In this document: piece by piece, positions 52,959 to 63,074 of the stretch
How the letters are laid out: each line of letters opens with the position of its first letter
How positions within the stretch are numbered: the stretch's first letter is position 1
Origin: an uncultured Saccharospirillaceae bacterium
GTDB taxonomy: Bacteria; Pseudomonadota; Gammaproteobacteria; Pseudomonadales; Oceanobacteraceae
Length of the DNA: 64,000 nt
Assembly (NCBI GenBank): GCA_947499545.1
Contig: CANMOZ010000017.1
Location: 1 to 64,000 of the forward strand
Direction of reading: 5' to 3'
Made by a program: the position numbers and the translations under genes
The notes under the pieces: model-generated
What the model saw: the letters and a program-made list of their open reading frames with translations, nothing else
What the model was told of the DNA's origin: nothing
Databases searched by the model: none

Positions 52959-53393
52959 ATGAGTGAGCCATCACAGCCTTTTGGCGACACCATCACCAGT
53001 CAGGATCTTTTGGAAGATCTTGCCTTTTTTGATACCTGGGAAGAGCGTTACAAATACATCATCGATTTGGGAAAGCAGCTCCCTTCGATGCCTGAAGAGC
53101 TCAAGACGGAAGAACGGTTGGTAAGGGGCTGTCAGAGTCAGGTCTGGCTAGAACCCGTCTTCGATGGGCAGAACTTGCGATTTTGGGTAGACAGCGATGC
53201 TTTTATCGTAAAAGGTCTGCTGGCGGTTGTCATGAGTGCTTACAATCATCAGTCTCCCGGTGCCATCCAATCTTTTGATATTGAGCACTTCTTTGGTCAG
53301 ATTGATTTGCTTAAACATTTATCCCCTACGCGTGGAAATGGCTTAAGGGCAGTTGTGAAAAGGATTCAAAGCCTTGCGGATACTTATGCATAG
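52959..53393 (+). CDS. sufE: Sulfur acceptor SufE
   Basis: This 144-residue protein takes persulfide from SufS and passes it to SufB. The catalytic Cys is Cys 58 in RLVRGCQSQVWL. The opening DTWEERYKYIIDLGKQLP and the LSPTRGNGLRAVVKRI end are typical. It closes the Fe-S assembly operon. Confidence 0.95.
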   Translation: MSEPSQPFGDTITSQDLLEDLAFFDTWEERYKYIIDLGKQLPSMPEELKTEERLVRGCQSQVWLEPVFDGQNLRFWVDSDAFIVKGLLAVVMSAYNHQSPGAIQSFDIEHFFGQIDLLKHLSPTRGNGLRAVVKRIQSLADTYA

Positions 53394-53438
53394 AAGGTGT
53401 GATAGCCCACTTGCATTTGAGCATCAGGCTGGTTGGGT

Positions 53439-53467
53439 CTGGCAAAAGCCCTAGTTTCGCGTATAAT
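53439..53467 (+). promoter_or_regulatory. Predicted sigma-70 promoter for ndk
   Basis: TATAAT at 53462 is preceded by CTGGCA at 53439, with 17 bases between. It lies about 40 bases before the ndk start. Confidence 0.5.
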
Positions 53468-53504
53468 CGGCGGCTTTTGGACCTATAGCTCATAGGAGTT
53501 AGAC

Positions 53505-53930
53505 ATGGCGGTAGAACGCACCCTTTCAATCATTAAGCCTGATGCAGTTGCAAAAAACGTCATCGGTGAAATTTATGCGCGTTTCGAAAAAGCGGGCCTA
53601 AAGATTGTTGCTTCAAAAATGATTCGTTTAGATGACGATAAAGCTGGTGGTTTTTACGCCGAGCATAAAGAACGTCCTTTCTTCTCTGCGCTAGTTGAGT
53701 TCATGACTTCTGGTCCTGTGATGGTGCAAGTATTAGAAGGCGAAAATGCAGTGGCTGTGAACCGTGACTTGATGGGAGCAACAAACCCTCAAGAAGCAGC
53801 AGAAGGCACAATTCGCCGTGACTTCGCAGAAAGCATTGATGCAAATGCAGTTCATGGCTCTGACTCAGTCACTTCTGCGGAGCGTGAGGTGAACTACTTC
53901 TTTGCACCTGAAGAAGTTCTTAGCCGCTAA
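53505..53930 (+). CDS. ndk: Nucleoside diphosphate kinase
   Basis: This 141-residue enzyme balances nucleoside triphosphates. The phosphorylated His is in NAVHGSDS near residue 117, and [16 protein letters not shown] and [10 protein letters not shown] are present. AGGAG precedes the ATG. It is followed by a hairpin and rlmN. Confidence 0.97.
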   Translation: MAVERTLSIIKPDAVAKNVIGEIYARFEKAGLKIVASKMIRLDDDKAGGFYAEHKERPFFSALVEFMTSGPVMVQVLEGENAVAVNRDLMGATNPQEAAEGTIRRDFAESIDANAVHGSDSVTSAEREVNYFFAPEEVLSR

Positions 53931-53942
53931 GCAATGTCAAAG

Positions 53943-53965
53943 AAGAGGGAGCCTGGCTTCCTCTT
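53943..53965 (+). terminator. Hairpin between ndk and rlmN
   Basis: AAGAGGGAG / CTTCCTCTT forms a 9-bp stem with one G-T pair and loop CCTGG, 13 bases after the ndk stop. No immediate T tract follows, so read-through into rlmN is likely. Confidence 0.5.
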
Positions 53966-53991
53966 TGCGAGAATCGTTTTTGGAAAAATCA

Positions 53992-55152
53992 ATGAGTGAA
54001 ACCGTTCAAACTGCCTCACCGAGTGTGTCGTCAGAGTTACAGCTAGCGGAAGTTGTGAATTTGCTAGGGCTTTCCCCTAAGAAGATGCGCGCTTTTTTTG
54101 AATCCATTGGTGAGAAACCTTTTAGAGCTCAGCAAGCTTTACAGTGGATTCATCAGTACGGTGAAAGCGACTTCTCGAAGTGGACTAATATGTCCAAATC
54201 CTTGCGGCTTAAGCTAGCCCAAGTGGCGGCGATTGATTACCCAGAGGTTATTTACCAAGATTTTTCCAAAGACGGTACCCGAAAATGGGTTATGCGTATG
54301 AAAGGCGGGTCCAGTGTTGAAACGGTTTTTATACCGGACGGAGACCGAGGAACCCTGTGCGTATCATCCCAAATTGGCTGTGCTTTAGACTGCAGTTTTT
54401 GCTCTACAGGTAAGCAAGGTTTTAATAGAGATTTATCAGCAGCCGAAATTATAGGTCAGGTTTATATTGCCGCCAAAAGCTTTGACAAGCCTGGTGAAAA
54501 GCGTGAACGTCGAGTGACCAATGTCGTTATGATGGGCATGGGAGAGCCATTACTGAATTTCGAGAACGTTGTTGATTCCATGGAATTGATGATGGACGAT
54601 TTTAGTTATGGTCTTTCAAAGCGCCGTGTCACCTTAAGTACCTCTGGAGTGGTACCGGCCCTCTATGATCTTGCCGAAGTGAGTGATGTGTCTCTGGCGA
54701 TATCTTTGCATGCGCCTAATGATGCATTGCGAAATGATTTGGTTCCATTGAATCGCAAGTATCCAATTGCGGAGCTATTGAAAGCTTGTCAGCATTATTT
54801 ATCATCACTGGATGACAGGCGGAAGATCACAATTGAGTATACCTTAATGCAGGGCGTGAATGATCAGCTGTCACATGCAGATGAACTGGCGAAAGTGTTA
54901 CGAGACTTGCCTTGCAAAATCAACCTAATTCCTTTCAACCCATTTCCTCATTCAGGGTATGATAGGCCAAGCAATAATCAAGTTCGACGGTTTCAGAATC
55001 GATTGATTGAGGCTGGGTATACGGTTACGGTTCGAACGACTCGCGGAGAAGATATTGATGCTGCTTGTGGGCAATTAGTGGGGCAAGTGGAGGATCGAAC
55101 ACGACGCCAAGCGCGGTATAAAGCGAAGCAAGAGTCTAACGCTACCCAGTAG
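53992..55152 (+). CDS. rlmN: 23S rRNA A2503 / tRNA A37 C2-methyltransferase
   Basis: This 386-residue radical-SAM enzyme methylates A2503 of 23S rRNA and A37 of some tRNAs. The cluster motif is [11 protein letters not shown]. The catalytic Cys near the end is in [15 protein letters not shown] 53992 matches the family start; an upstream ATG at 53902 lies inside ndk. Confidence 0.96.
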   Translation: MSETVQTASPSVSSELQLAEVVNLLGLSPKKMRAFFESIGEKPFRAQQALQWIHQYGESDFSKWTNMSKSLRLKLAQVAAIDYPEVIYQDFSKDGTRKWVMRMKGGSSVETVFIPDGDRGTLCVSSQIGCALDCSFCSTGKQGFNRDLSAAEIIGQVYIAAKSFDKPGEKRERRVTNVVMMGMGEPLLNFENVVDSMELMMDDFSYGLSKRRVTLSTSGVVPALYDLAEVSDVSLAISLHAPNDALRNDLVPLNRKYPIAELLKACQHYLSSLDDRRKITIEYTLMQGVNDQLSHADELAKVLRDLPCKINLIPFNPFPHSGYDRPSNNQVRRFQNRLIEAGYTVTVRTTRGEDIDAACGQLVGQVEDRTRRQARYKAKQESNATQ

Positions 55153-55193
55153 TAATGAGATGCCGCTATCAAGATCAGATGAACGGAGGCAAC

Positions 55194-55985
55194 ATGAATA
55201 GATATGGTTTACCCCTTGTCGCTGTTTTGCTTAGCAGCATACTTGCGGCTTGTGTAACGACGACTACTGGACCCTTCACTGATAAAATATCAAAAGAAAA
55301 AGCCGTTGTAAGCTATGTCAAGCTTGGGTACGCCTATTTAGAGAATGGACATATTGTTAAAGCAAAGAAACGGGCGGAGCGAGCTCTAGAACTAGACCCT
55401 GAAAATCCGGGGGCACATACGGTCATGGCCCTTATTTGGCTGCAAGAAGGTGAGTTGGAGTTAACGCGAGAGCACTTTGAAGAAGCAATCGACAATGGCC
55501 CTAACGAGGCAAAGCCGAATCACTACTATGCTGAGTTTCTAATGTCTCAAAACAAGCATGAGCAGGCAATTGAGTATTTGAAGCGAGTTTCTCTGATGTT
55601 GGAGTACCCGGATAGACCAAAGGTGCTTCAAGATTTAGGCGAGTGTTATTATAAAACCGATCAAAAAGAATTAGCGTTAGCCTCTTTTAAAAAGTCTCAG
55701 AAATTGGATTCCAGTCAAGCAGTGCCGCATTATTACTCAGCTGAACTGTCCTTTGACAAAGGTGAGTATGGATACGCACAGCGCTCTTTTGATGCGCTTA
55801 GAAAATTAATTGCGATGGGGCGTGGGACTCACACGGCTGACAGCGTTTATTTAGGTATTCGGTTAGCTCGTCACTTTAATGACAAAAAAACAGAAAAAGC
55901 TTATGTTAAATTGTTGTATCGGAACTATCGTGATACACCTCAATTCCAAGCCTTTATGAACACATATCAACCTTTTTTAAGGTAG
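55194..55985 (+). CDS. pilF: Type IV pilus biogenesis lipoprotein PilF/PilW
   Basis: This 263-residue lipoprotein pilots the PilQ secretin in the outer membrane. The lipobox is LAACV after a signal peptide (MNRYGLPLVAVLLSSI). TPR repeats fill the rest (LGYAYLENGHIVKAKKRAER, ALELDPENPGAHTVMALIWL). ATG 55194 follows CGGAGG; 55155 is less likely. It lies between rlmN and ispG, as in pseudomonads. Confidence 0.93.
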   Translation: MNRYGLPLVAVLLSSILAACVTTTTGPFTDKISKEKAVVSYVKLGYAYLENGHIVKAKKRAERALELDPENPGAHTVMALIWLQEGELELTREHFEEAIDNGPNEAKPNHYYAEFLMSQNKHEQAIEYLKRVSLMLEYPDRPKVLQDLGECYYKTDQKELALASFKKSQKLDSSQAVPHYYSAELSFDKGEYGYAQRSFDALRKLIAMGRGTHTADSVYLGIRLARHFNDKKTEKAYVKLLYRNYRDTPQFQAFMNTYQPFLR

Positions 55986-56013
55986 CATTTTAATAGGGTG
56001 GTAAAGCGAAAGC

Positions 56014-57138
56014 ATGAGCATCAAAGCAGAAGATTACATAACTCGGAGGCCTTCGCGAAAAATTTGGGTAGGCTCTGTGCCGGTTGGGGGGGATGCCCCT
56101 ATTGCTGTTCAGAGTATGACAAATACGAACACTCTGGACGTTGATGAAACGGTAAAGCAAGTTCAAGCTTTGGCAGATGCTGGAGCTGATATTGTTAGAG
56201 TGTCTGTTCCCTCGATGGATGCAGCTGAATCTTTTGGGCAAATAAAAAGCCGAGTTGATGTTCCACTTGTAGCGGATATTCATTTTGATTATAAAATCGC
56301 TTTGCGAGTGGCTGAGTTGGGAGTTGATTGTTTACGCATAAACCCTGGTAATATAGGCCGTGAAGATAGAATAAAGGCTGTTGTCGATGCCGCTCGTTTT
56401 CACAATATTCCTATTAGAATTGGCGTAAATGCGGGTTCCCTCGAAAAAGATTTACAGAAAAAATATGGTGAACCTACGCCCGATGCCTTGGTTGAGAGTG
56501 CAATGAGGCATGTTGAAATTCTTGATCGTTTAAACTTCCCTAATTTTAAATTAAGCCTAAAAGCTTCTGATGTTTTTATGGCGGTGGCAGCGTACAGAAA
56601 AATCGCTAATCTCATTGATCAGCCTTTGCACTTGGGGATTACCGAAGCGGGTGGCTTTAGGTCGGGAACCGTTAAAAGCGCAGTCGGCTTGGGCATGCTA
56701 TTGATGGATGGCATTGGTGACACATTGAGGGTATCGCTAGCAGCGGACCCAGTTGAAGAAGTAAAAGTCGGGTACGACATACTGAAGAGCTTAAAGTTAA
56801 GAAGTAAGGGGATTAACTTTATCGCTTGCCCAAGTTGTTCAAGGCAAAACTTCGATGTTATCAAAACGATGAATGAGCTTGAGACCCGACTAGAAGATAT
56901 CAGTACGCCAATGGATGTTGCGGTTATTGGCTGTGTCGTTAATGGGCCGGGTGAAGCAAAAGAAGTGGATGTTGGCTTAACCGGTGGTACACCTAATAAT
57001 CTGGTTTACATTGACGGTAAACCCGTTTCTAAGCTTCAAAACACGAATTTAGTTGATGAATTAGAAGCGACCATTCGTGCTCAAGCCCTTCGTAAGCAGC
57101 AAGCAGAAGCAAACCTTATAGCAAAAGTTGAAGCCTAA
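56014..57138 (+). CDS. ispG: 4-hydroxy-3-methylbut-2-enyl diphosphate synthase
   Basis: This 374-residue [4Fe-4S] enzyme acts in the MEP isoprenoid pathway. The cluster cysteines are in [13 protein letters not shown] and [15 protein letters not shown]. The start [19 protein letters not shown] is typical, and the length is normal. Confidence 0.96.
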   Translation: MSIKAEDYITRRPSRKIWVGSVPVGGDAPIAVQSMTNTNTLDVDETVKQVQALADAGADIVRVSVPSMDAAESFGQIKSRVDVPLVADIHFDYKIALRVAELGVDCLRINPGNIGREDRIKAVVDAARFHNIPIRIGVNAGSLEKDLQKKYGEPTPDALVESAMRHVEILDRLNFPNFKLSLKASDVFMAVAAYRKIANLIDQPLHLGITEAGGFRSGTVKSAVGLGMLLMDGIGDTLRVSLAADPVEEVKVGYDILKSLKLRSKGINFIACPSCSRQNFDVIKTMNELETRLEDISTPMDVAVIGCVVNGPGEAKEVDVGLTGGTPNNLVYIDGKPVSKLQNTNLVDELEATIRAQALRKQQAEANLIAKVEA

Positions 57139-57162
57139 TGATTTGTGCCTAATCAGAATTTG

Positions 57163-57208
57163 GATTGAACAAGTGAGTAGAGCTTAATGCTTAGCGAATT
57201 GTTCAATC
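57163..57208 (+). promoter_or_regulatory. Inverted repeat in the ispG-hisS gap
   Basis: GATTGAACAA at 57163 and its exact complement at 57199 enclose 26 bases. It could fold in the leader of the hisS transcript. No T tract follows. Confidence 0.4.
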
Positions 57209-57288
57209 ACTTATTGAGTTAGGATGCAGACGAACTTTGGGCGTAAGCGTTTTCAACGTAAGCCTTTCGATAATAGCGAGACTAAGAC

Positions 57289-58575
57289 GTGGCCAGTTCT
57301 CAAATTAAAGCACTCCGTGGAATGAAAGATGTATTGCCTTCGGAATCTCATCGCTGGCATTACCTTGAAAGTAAGGTTCGTGAAACCTTAAACGCTTATA
57401 GTTTCGACGAGATTAGAACACCTATTATGGAGAGCACGCACTTATTTGCTCGATCCATTGGGGAAGTGACAGATATTGTTGAAAAAGAAATGTATACCTT
57501 TAGTGATCGCAACGACGAAAGCATTACGTTGCGCCCGGAAGGAACTGCGGGCGTTGTTCGAGCGGTTGAAGAAAACGGTTTGACAGCTAATGGTCAACAG
57601 CAAAAGCTTTGGTATACAGGACCAATGTTTCGATATGAGCGCCCTCAAAAAGGCCGTTACCGACAGTTCCACCAAATAGGTGTGGAAGTGTTTGGTGTGC
57701 AGACAGCCGATGCTGATGCAGAACTGCTGATTATGCTGGCTAGGCTGTGGTCAGCGTTAGGCCTGCAAAATGCCGTAACGCTGCAAATAAACAGTATTGG
57801 AACTTTAGAAGCGAGGAATGCTTATAAAGCTGCGCTCGTCACATATTTAGAATCACACTTGGAAAGCTTGGATGAAGATAGCCAGAAACGTTTACAAACG
57901 AACCCGCTAAGGATTCTGGATTCCAAAAGCTCAGAAACACAGGCTGTCTTGGTTGATGCTCCCAAGATGAATGACTATCTGGATCAAGAGTCAAAGGCCC
58001 ATTTTGAGACCCTGAAACAGTATCTTGATAAAGCAGGTGTTGCCTACGAAGTTAATCCTTTGTTGGTTAGAGGACTGGATTATTACAGTAGAACTGTTTT
58101 TGAGTGGGTCACCGATCAGCTAGGTGCTCAGGGCACGGTTTGTGGTGGCGGGCGTTACGATGGGCTGGTCGAACAGATGGGGGGCAAGCCTACCCCCGCG
58201 GTTGGTTTTGCCATGGGTAATGAGCGCCTATTGCTATTACTAGAAACGCTAAACCTCTTTCCAGAGGAAATCGATACCACTCCTGACGTTTTCATCGCTT
58301 TGATGGGCGAATCTGCTCAAGCGGAAGGCATTCAATTGGCTGAAGAGGTGAGACGTGGTAATGCTGATTGGCGAATACACATGCACCTGGGCGGTGGTAG
58401 CTTTAAAAGCCAAATGAAAAAAGCCGATAAGTCTGGAGCTTCGTTGCTACTGATATTGGGTGAAAATGAACTGCTCGAAGGAAAAGTGGTCCTTAAATAT
58501 CTTCGGGAAGATAAACCTCAACTGTCATTGGATCGCTCTGAATTGGTTCAGCACCTCCATTCCTTGATTGTGTGA
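57289..58575 (+). CDS. hisS: Histidine-tRNA ligase
   Basis: This 428-residue class II synthetase starts with GTG. Motif 2 is [19 protein letters not shown] and motif 3 is [16 protein letters not shown]. The histidine A motif is [15 protein letters not shown]. The C-terminal anticodon-binding domain is complete. Confidence 0.97.
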   Translation: MASSQIKALRGMKDVLPSESHRWHYLESKVRETLNAYSFDEIRTPIMESTHLFARSIGEVTDIVEKEMYTFSDRNDESITLRPEGTAGVVRAVEENGLTANGQQQKLWYTGPMFRYERPQKGRYRQFHQIGVEVFGVQTADADAELLIMLARLWSALGLQNAVTLQINSIGTLEARNAYKAALVTYLESHLESLDEDSQKRLQTNPLRILDSKSSETQAVLVDAPKMNDYLDQESKAHFETLKQYLDKAGVAYEVNPLLVRGLDYYSRTVFEWVTDQLGAQGTVCGGGRYDGLVEQMGGKPTPAVGFAMGNERLLLLLETLNLFPEEIDTTPDVFIALMGESAQAEGIQLAEEVRRGNADWRIHMHLGGGSFKSQMKKADKSGASLLLILGENELLEGKVVLKYLREDKPQLSLDRSELVQHLHSLIV

Positions 58576-58590
58576 GATGGCTCCTGTGCC

Positions 58591-58611
58591 AGCCCCTATT
58601 GTTTAGGGGCT
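58591..58611 (+). terminator. Hairpin after hisS
   Basis: AGCCCCTA / TAGGGGCT is a perfect 8-bp stem with loop TTGTT, 15 bases after the hisS stop. It is followed by TCTCG and not by a T tract, so it may terminate only in part. Confidence 0.55.
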
Positions 58612-58705
58612 TCTCGTAGCAAGAAAAAATAGGTAGAGTGCGGCCCTAGGTTTCGTAAATGAATGATGGCTATAGGTTAGATGCCAGCGGTAAAAGGAAA
58701 AAAGA

Positions 58706-59455
58706 ATGAGTGATTTGCGTACAGATGAAGAGCAGGTTGAAGCCCTCAAGCGTTGGTGGGAAGAAAACGGTAAACAGCTGAGTATAGCGGTTGTATTGTC
58801 ATTAGCGGGTTGGTTTGGCTGGAATACATACCAGGATAAGCAGCAAGTTACCGGTGAGCAGGCCCAGTTAAAATACCAAGAATTACTGAATTTAAGGCAA
58901 GCAGGTGAAAGCTCAGAAGAGTCACTGGCTAAAGCACAATTAAGCGCGACTGAAATCAAGAAGAACTATCCAGGTACACCCTATGCTGTTTTTGCGGCAC
59001 TTTTTTTAGCAAAAGATGCTGTTGAAGATGATCAGCTTGATCAAGCAGTTGAAGAGCTGAAATGGGCCAAGAACGCGGCTAAAAACTCAGCTCTAAAAAG
59101 CCTTATTGATACACGTATGGCTCGAGTGCTTGGTTCTCAAGGAAAACTTGATGAGGCATTAGCCCTTGTTTCAAAAGCGCCTGAGAATGCTTATAAGCGT
59201 CTTTTTCTGGAAATACGAGGTGACTTGTTGACTCAAAAAGGTGATCTGGCTGCCGCAAAAGCGGCATATGATGCTGCGCTTTTAGACCTTAATCAGTCGC
59301 CTTCCCCTTATCTGGAAATGAAAGCAGCTGATTTAACCGGTGTTGTCGCAGAGTCGTCTGGCTCATCAGAGGGTTCTGACCCTGTGAGCGTTGAAGAGAA
59401 GCCGGTCAATGAGTCTGCAGACAAAAGTAGTGCAGTGGGTGAAAGTAATGGTTAA
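58706..59455 (+). CDS. YfgM-like tetratricopeptide membrane protein
   Basis: This 249-residue protein has a short cytosolic start with TDEEQVEALKRWWEENGK, a membrane segment at about 25-42 (LSIAVVLSLAGWFGW) and a periplasmic TPR region. It is the YfgM (TPR_21) partner of BamB and the secretion machinery. It lies between hisS and bamB in the usual order and overlaps bamB by eight bases. The C-terminus is Ser/Glu-rich. Confidence 0.9.
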   Translation: MSDLRTDEEQVEALKRWWEENGKQLSIAVVLSLAGWFGWNTYQDKQQVTGEQAQLKYQELLNLRQAGESSEESLAKAQLSATEIKKNYPGTPYAVFAALFLAKDAVEDDQLDQAVEELKWAKNAAKNSALKSLIDTRMARVLGSQGKLDEALALVSKAPENAYKRLFLEIRGDLLTQKGDLAAAKAAYDAALLDLNQSPSPYLEMKAADLTGVVAESSGSSEGSDPVSVEEKPVNESADKSSAVGESNG

Positions 59456-60686
59456 GCGCTGGGTGCTGTACGGTACTATTGCACTGATCACAGCTTGCAG
59501 TAGTCAACCAGAAAAAGAAACTTTAGATAAACAAAAAGCTAATCCTGAACCAAGCGAGCTCGTGGATATTGATTCTTCGGTTAAGTTGGATACGCTTTGG
59601 CGTGACCGAGTTGGTAAGGGGTCTGGATCTGATTATTTAAGACTGACGCCAAAGGCCGTTGGGAGCTATTTATTTGTGGCCTCTTATGATGGACTGCTGC
59701 AAAGACGAGACCTCTCAACAGGCGATAAAGCGTGGGAGCAAGATCTTGACGTTGAAATAACCGGTGCACCTGGCTTTTCTGATGGGCACTTGCTAATAGG
59801 AACTGGAACCGGTGAATTAGTAAAGGTCAAAGCGACGGATGGTTCTGTTGCTTGGAAAGTTCGAGTATCTTCGGAAGTATTATCAGAGCCTGTCAGTGAT
59901 GGCGACACGATCATTGTACAAACGGTAGATGGTAAGGTGTCGGGGCATCGATTTGAAGATGGAGCGCGTATCTGGATATACGATTCGAATCTTCCTGTAC
60001 TATCGATTCGAGGTACCTCAAAGCCTCTTATGCGAGGACCCTCTGTCTTGCTTGCGTTTGCCAATGGGAAAATTGTTTCTCTAAGCACTAAAACAGGCGC
60101 CACTCAGTGGGAGCAGCGTATAGGAATCCCCGCTGGCCGTTCGGAGTTGGAACGCCTTGTCGATATTGATGGGCAGTTACTAGAAAGAGGGCCTTATGTA
60201 TTTGCCTTGGGTTACAACGGGCGTTTTGCTGCATTAGACCCGAGGAATGGCAGGGTTTTATGGGATGTGGAAGCTTCTGGGTACGCTGGCCCTACAGCAG
60301 GTCTGGGGAATTTCTACATTGTTAATGATAAAAGTGAAGTGATGGCTTATGACGAGAGGACCGTAGCCAAGGTTTGGTCTCAAAAGAGCCTTGCTGGCCG
60401 ATACCTATCCGCACCTGCTTTGATAGGGAGTTACATGGCTGTAGGAGACTATGATGGGTACATCCATTTACTGTCTCAAAGCGATGGCAGCTTGGTTGGT
60501 CGGGCCAGGGTGAAGCGTGATTTTAGAGAAGGTATGCAAGCAAATACTTTCGATTATCGTTACCCTTCGGTTCAATATCGTCGAGACGATGCCATAACGG
60601 CAGATATTATATCCGCTGAAAACCACGTCATCGCCTTCAATAAGGAAGGTGAAATTGCTGTTTTTCGCTTGTCAGAAGAAGAATGA
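59448..60686 (+). CDS. bamB: Outer membrane assembly lipoprotein BamB
   Basis: This 412-residue lipoprotein belongs to the Bam complex. ATG 59448 starts MVKRWVLYGTIALITACSS with the lipobox ITAC. PQQ-like propeller repeats follow (WKVRVSSEVLSEPVSDG, FALGYNGRFAALDPRNGRVL). The length is normal. Confidence 0.95.
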   Translation: MVKRWVLYGTIALITACSSQPEKETLDKQKANPEPSELVDIDSSVKLDTLWRDRVGKGSGSDYLRLTPKAVGSYLFVASYDGLLQRRDLSTGDKAWEQDLDVEITGAPGFSDGHLLIGTGTGELVKVKATDGSVAWKVRVSSEVLSEPVSDGDTIIVQTVDGKVSGHRFEDGARIWIYDSNLPVLSIRGTSKPLMRGPSVLLAFANGKIVSLSTKTGATQWEQRIGIPAGRSELERLVDIDGQLLERGPYVFALGYNGRFAALDPRNGRVLWDVEASGYAGPTAGLGNFYIVNDKSEVMAYDERTVAKVWSQKSLAGRYLSAPALIGSYMAVGDYDGYIHLLSQSDGSLVGRARVKRDFREGMQANTFDYRYPSVQYRRDDAITADIISAENHVIAFNKEGEIAVFRLSEEE

Positions 60687-60704
60687 TCAGGTTTAATGGC
60701 GCCC

Positions 60705-60729
60705 GCTGGCATGAAATATCCATGCCAGC
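60705..60729 (+). terminator. Hairpin after bamB
   Basis: GCTGGCATG / CATGCCAGC is a perfect 9-bp stem with a 7-base loop. It lies 18 bases after the bamB stop and has no T tract. Confidence 0.5.
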
Positions 60730-60814
60730 TAGGATTTAAAATCACGGATAGAACCGGTTGAACAGTACCTCAGCAACCGACTGTTTCATATAGCTGTAAA
60801 CTCTTAGGCAATTC

Positions 60815-62302
60815 ATGGTCCCTGTAATCGCTCTAGTTGGCCGCCCAAATGTGGGCAAATCTACGTTGTTTAATCGGCTTACTAAGAGTAGAGATGCCCT
60901 CGTAGCTGACCAGCCAGGCCTCACCCGAGATCGCAAATATGGCTCAGGTAAGGTTGGCTCATACCCCTATGTGCTTGTTGATACTGGCGGTATCAGCGGA
61001 ATGGAAGAAGGGATTGATGAGTCTATGGCCCGGCAATCCTTCCAGGCAATGGAAGAGGCCGATATCATCTTGTTTGTAGCGGATGCTCAAGCAGGTATCA
61101 CGGCCGCTGATCGAATGATTGCCGATCACTTAAGGCGCACCGATAAACAGGTTCATCTCGTCGTAAACAAAATTGATGGTCACCACCAGGAAGTTATTAC
61201 GGCAGAGTTTCACGAGCTCGCCTTGGGTGACCCGCTGGCAATTGCTGCTGCTCATAACAGAGGAGTAACAGCGCTGATTGAGTGGGTGCTGGAACCCTAT
61301 ATAGAGGCCGCTGAAGCAGAAAAAGATTCAGTAGAGGGTGAAGACGAGCCTGCATCCGAAGCGCTATTGGGATTAGAATCTAAGGGAATCAAAATATCCG
61401 TAGTTGGCCGCCCAAATGTGGGTAAGTCAACACTGGTCAACCGCATGCTCGGAGAAGATCGGGTTGTGGTCTTTGATCATGCAGGTACGACTCGTGACAG
61501 CATATACATCCCTTATGAGCGTGAGGGTGAAGCCTATACGCTCATCGACACAGCTGGCGTCAGAAGGCGCAGAAGTGTCTCTGAAACAGCAGAAAAGTTT
61601 TCCGTCATTAAGGCGCTCCAAGCCATTCAAGACAGCCATGTTTGCGTATGTGTGCTAGATGCGCGAGTAGGGGTTGTTGAGCAAGATTTAACGATGCTGA
61701 GTTTTGTACTGAACTCGGGGCGAGCCTTGGTTTTGGCCATCAATAAATGGGATGGCATGACGCAAGACGAAAAAGATAAAGTTAAAATGGATATTCAGCG
61801 AAAACTCGAATTTGTCGGATTCGCTGATCTGCACTTTATCTCTGCTAAACATGGCACTAATGTGGGTCACCTCTACACTTCTGTAAAGGATGCCTACCGC
61901 TCCGCGACAACGAAGCATTCTACCAATCAATTAACCCGTATTCTCGAAGATGCTGTGATGGACCATCAGCCGCCGTTGGTTAACAGTCGCAGAATTAAGC
62001 TGCGTTATGCGCATCAAGGAGGAATGAACCCTCCAGTGATTGTTGTTCATGGCAACCAGACAGATAAACTCCCAGAATCCTACAAGCGTTATTTAGCAAA
62101 TACCTTTAGAAAAGTATTAAATATATCCGGTACGCCCATTCGGTTTGAATTTAAAACTGGTGAAAACCCTTATGCTAATAAAAAATCAAGCGGCCCAAGA
62201 AATCAAAAAGTAAAGGACCAGTTAGCTAAACGTCGGCGTATCAATGAAGCAAAAGTTGACAAACGAAAAGCTAAACGCCAGAAGAAAAACAAGCGGGTGT
62301 GA
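60815..62302 (+). CDS. der: Ribosome biogenesis GTPase Der
   Basis: This 495-residue protein acts in 50S assembly. It has two G domains: [16 protein letters not shown] and NKID in the first, and [16 protein letters not shown] and NKWD in the second. A KH-like domain and a very basic tail follow ([20 protein letters not shown]). Confidence 0.97.
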   Translation: MVPVIALVGRPNVGKSTLFNRLTKSRDALVADQPGLTRDRKYGSGKVGSYPYVLVDTGGISGMEEGIDESMARQSFQAMEEADIILFVADAQAGITAADRMIADHLRRTDKQVHLVVNKIDGHHQEVITAEFHELALGDPLAIAAAHNRGVTALIEWVLEPYIEAAEAEKDSVEGEDEPASEALLGLESKGIKISVVGRPNVGKSTLVNRMLGEDRVVVFDHAGTTRDSIYIPYEREGEAYTLIDTAGVRRRRSVSETAEKFSVIKALQAIQDSHVCVCVLDARVGVVEQDLTMLSFVLNSGRALVLAINKWDGMTQDEKDKVKMDIQRKLEFVGFADLHFISAKHGTNVGHLYTSVKDAYRSATTKHSTNQLTRILEDAVMDHQPPLVNSRRIKLRYAHQGGMNPPVIVVHGNQTDKLPESYKRYLANTFRKVLNISGTPIRFEFKTGENPYANKKSSGPRNQKVKDQLAKRRRINEAKVDKRKAKRQKKNKRV

Positions 62303-62385
62303 ATTCGCTAGTTCTGGTGAAAAGTGGCTTTAATACCCACCGTGTTAAAGCCGTCCATTGACTGGATTTAGGAGAGCCTTTTGGC

Positions 62386-63069
62386 ATGACAGGGGCATTG
62401 ACAGTTGTCGATACGGTTTTGGTTGGGATTATCCTAATCTCAGCGATTATTAGTCTTGTTCGAGGTTTCTTAAAAGAAGCTTTATCGCTAATTACTTGGA
62501 TAGCAGCTTTTTTTATCGCCAAAACCTTTAGCACTCCCTTTTCTCAGATACTAGAGCCGGTCTTTGAAGCGGAAAAAATGCGTTATGGGTTTTCATTTGG
62601 GATTTTGTTTGCCTTAACCCTCTTAGTTGGCGGGGTTATCAATTTTCTGATTTCAAAAATTGTCAGCGTCACTGGTTTAGGGGTTGCGGATAGAATTTTA
62701 GGGACCGTGTTTGGTTTTGCTAGAGGCGTCATATTAATAACCGTAGCGGTCTTCATCTTAAGAGGTACCCCGGTAGCCAATCAAGATGGGTGGCAGCAAT
62801 CACAATTACTGCCTCACATAGAGTTGCTTGCCGACTGGTCAGAAGAGCACTTGCCAGAGCTTTCCGATAGCCTCGATATACAGCAATCGCTCGATAAATT
62901 ATCAGAACTTGAAAGTATGCGATCGGCTGGCGGTTCAATGTCTGAGGTGGATTCCGATAAGTTACGCGAATTAAAAGCCTCAAAGGATTCGTTAAGCCCT
63001 GAGCAGCTTGAGCAACTAAAGAAGCTCCGGCAGCAATACTTGGATGAGCAAACACCTCACGAGGAATAG
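62386..63069 (+). CDS. cvpA: CvpA family membrane protein
   Basis: This 227-residue protein has four membrane segments in the first ~130 residues ([50 protein letters not shown]). The family signature [18 protein letters not shown] is present. The C-terminal part is acidic and soluble. It lies six bases before purF, as in Escherichia coli and pseudomonads. Confidence 0.93.
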   Translation: MTGALTVVDTVLVGIILISAIISLVRGFLKEALSLITWIAAFFIAKTFSTPFSQILEPVFEAEKMRYGFSFGILFALTLLVGGVINFLISKIVSVTGLGVADRILGTVFGFARGVILITVAVFILRGTPVANQDGWQQSQLLPHIELLADWSEEHLPELSDSLDIQQSLDKLSELESMRSAGGSMSEVDSDKLRELKASKDSLSPEQLEQLKKLRQQYLDEQTPHEE

Positions 63070-63074
63070 CAATC

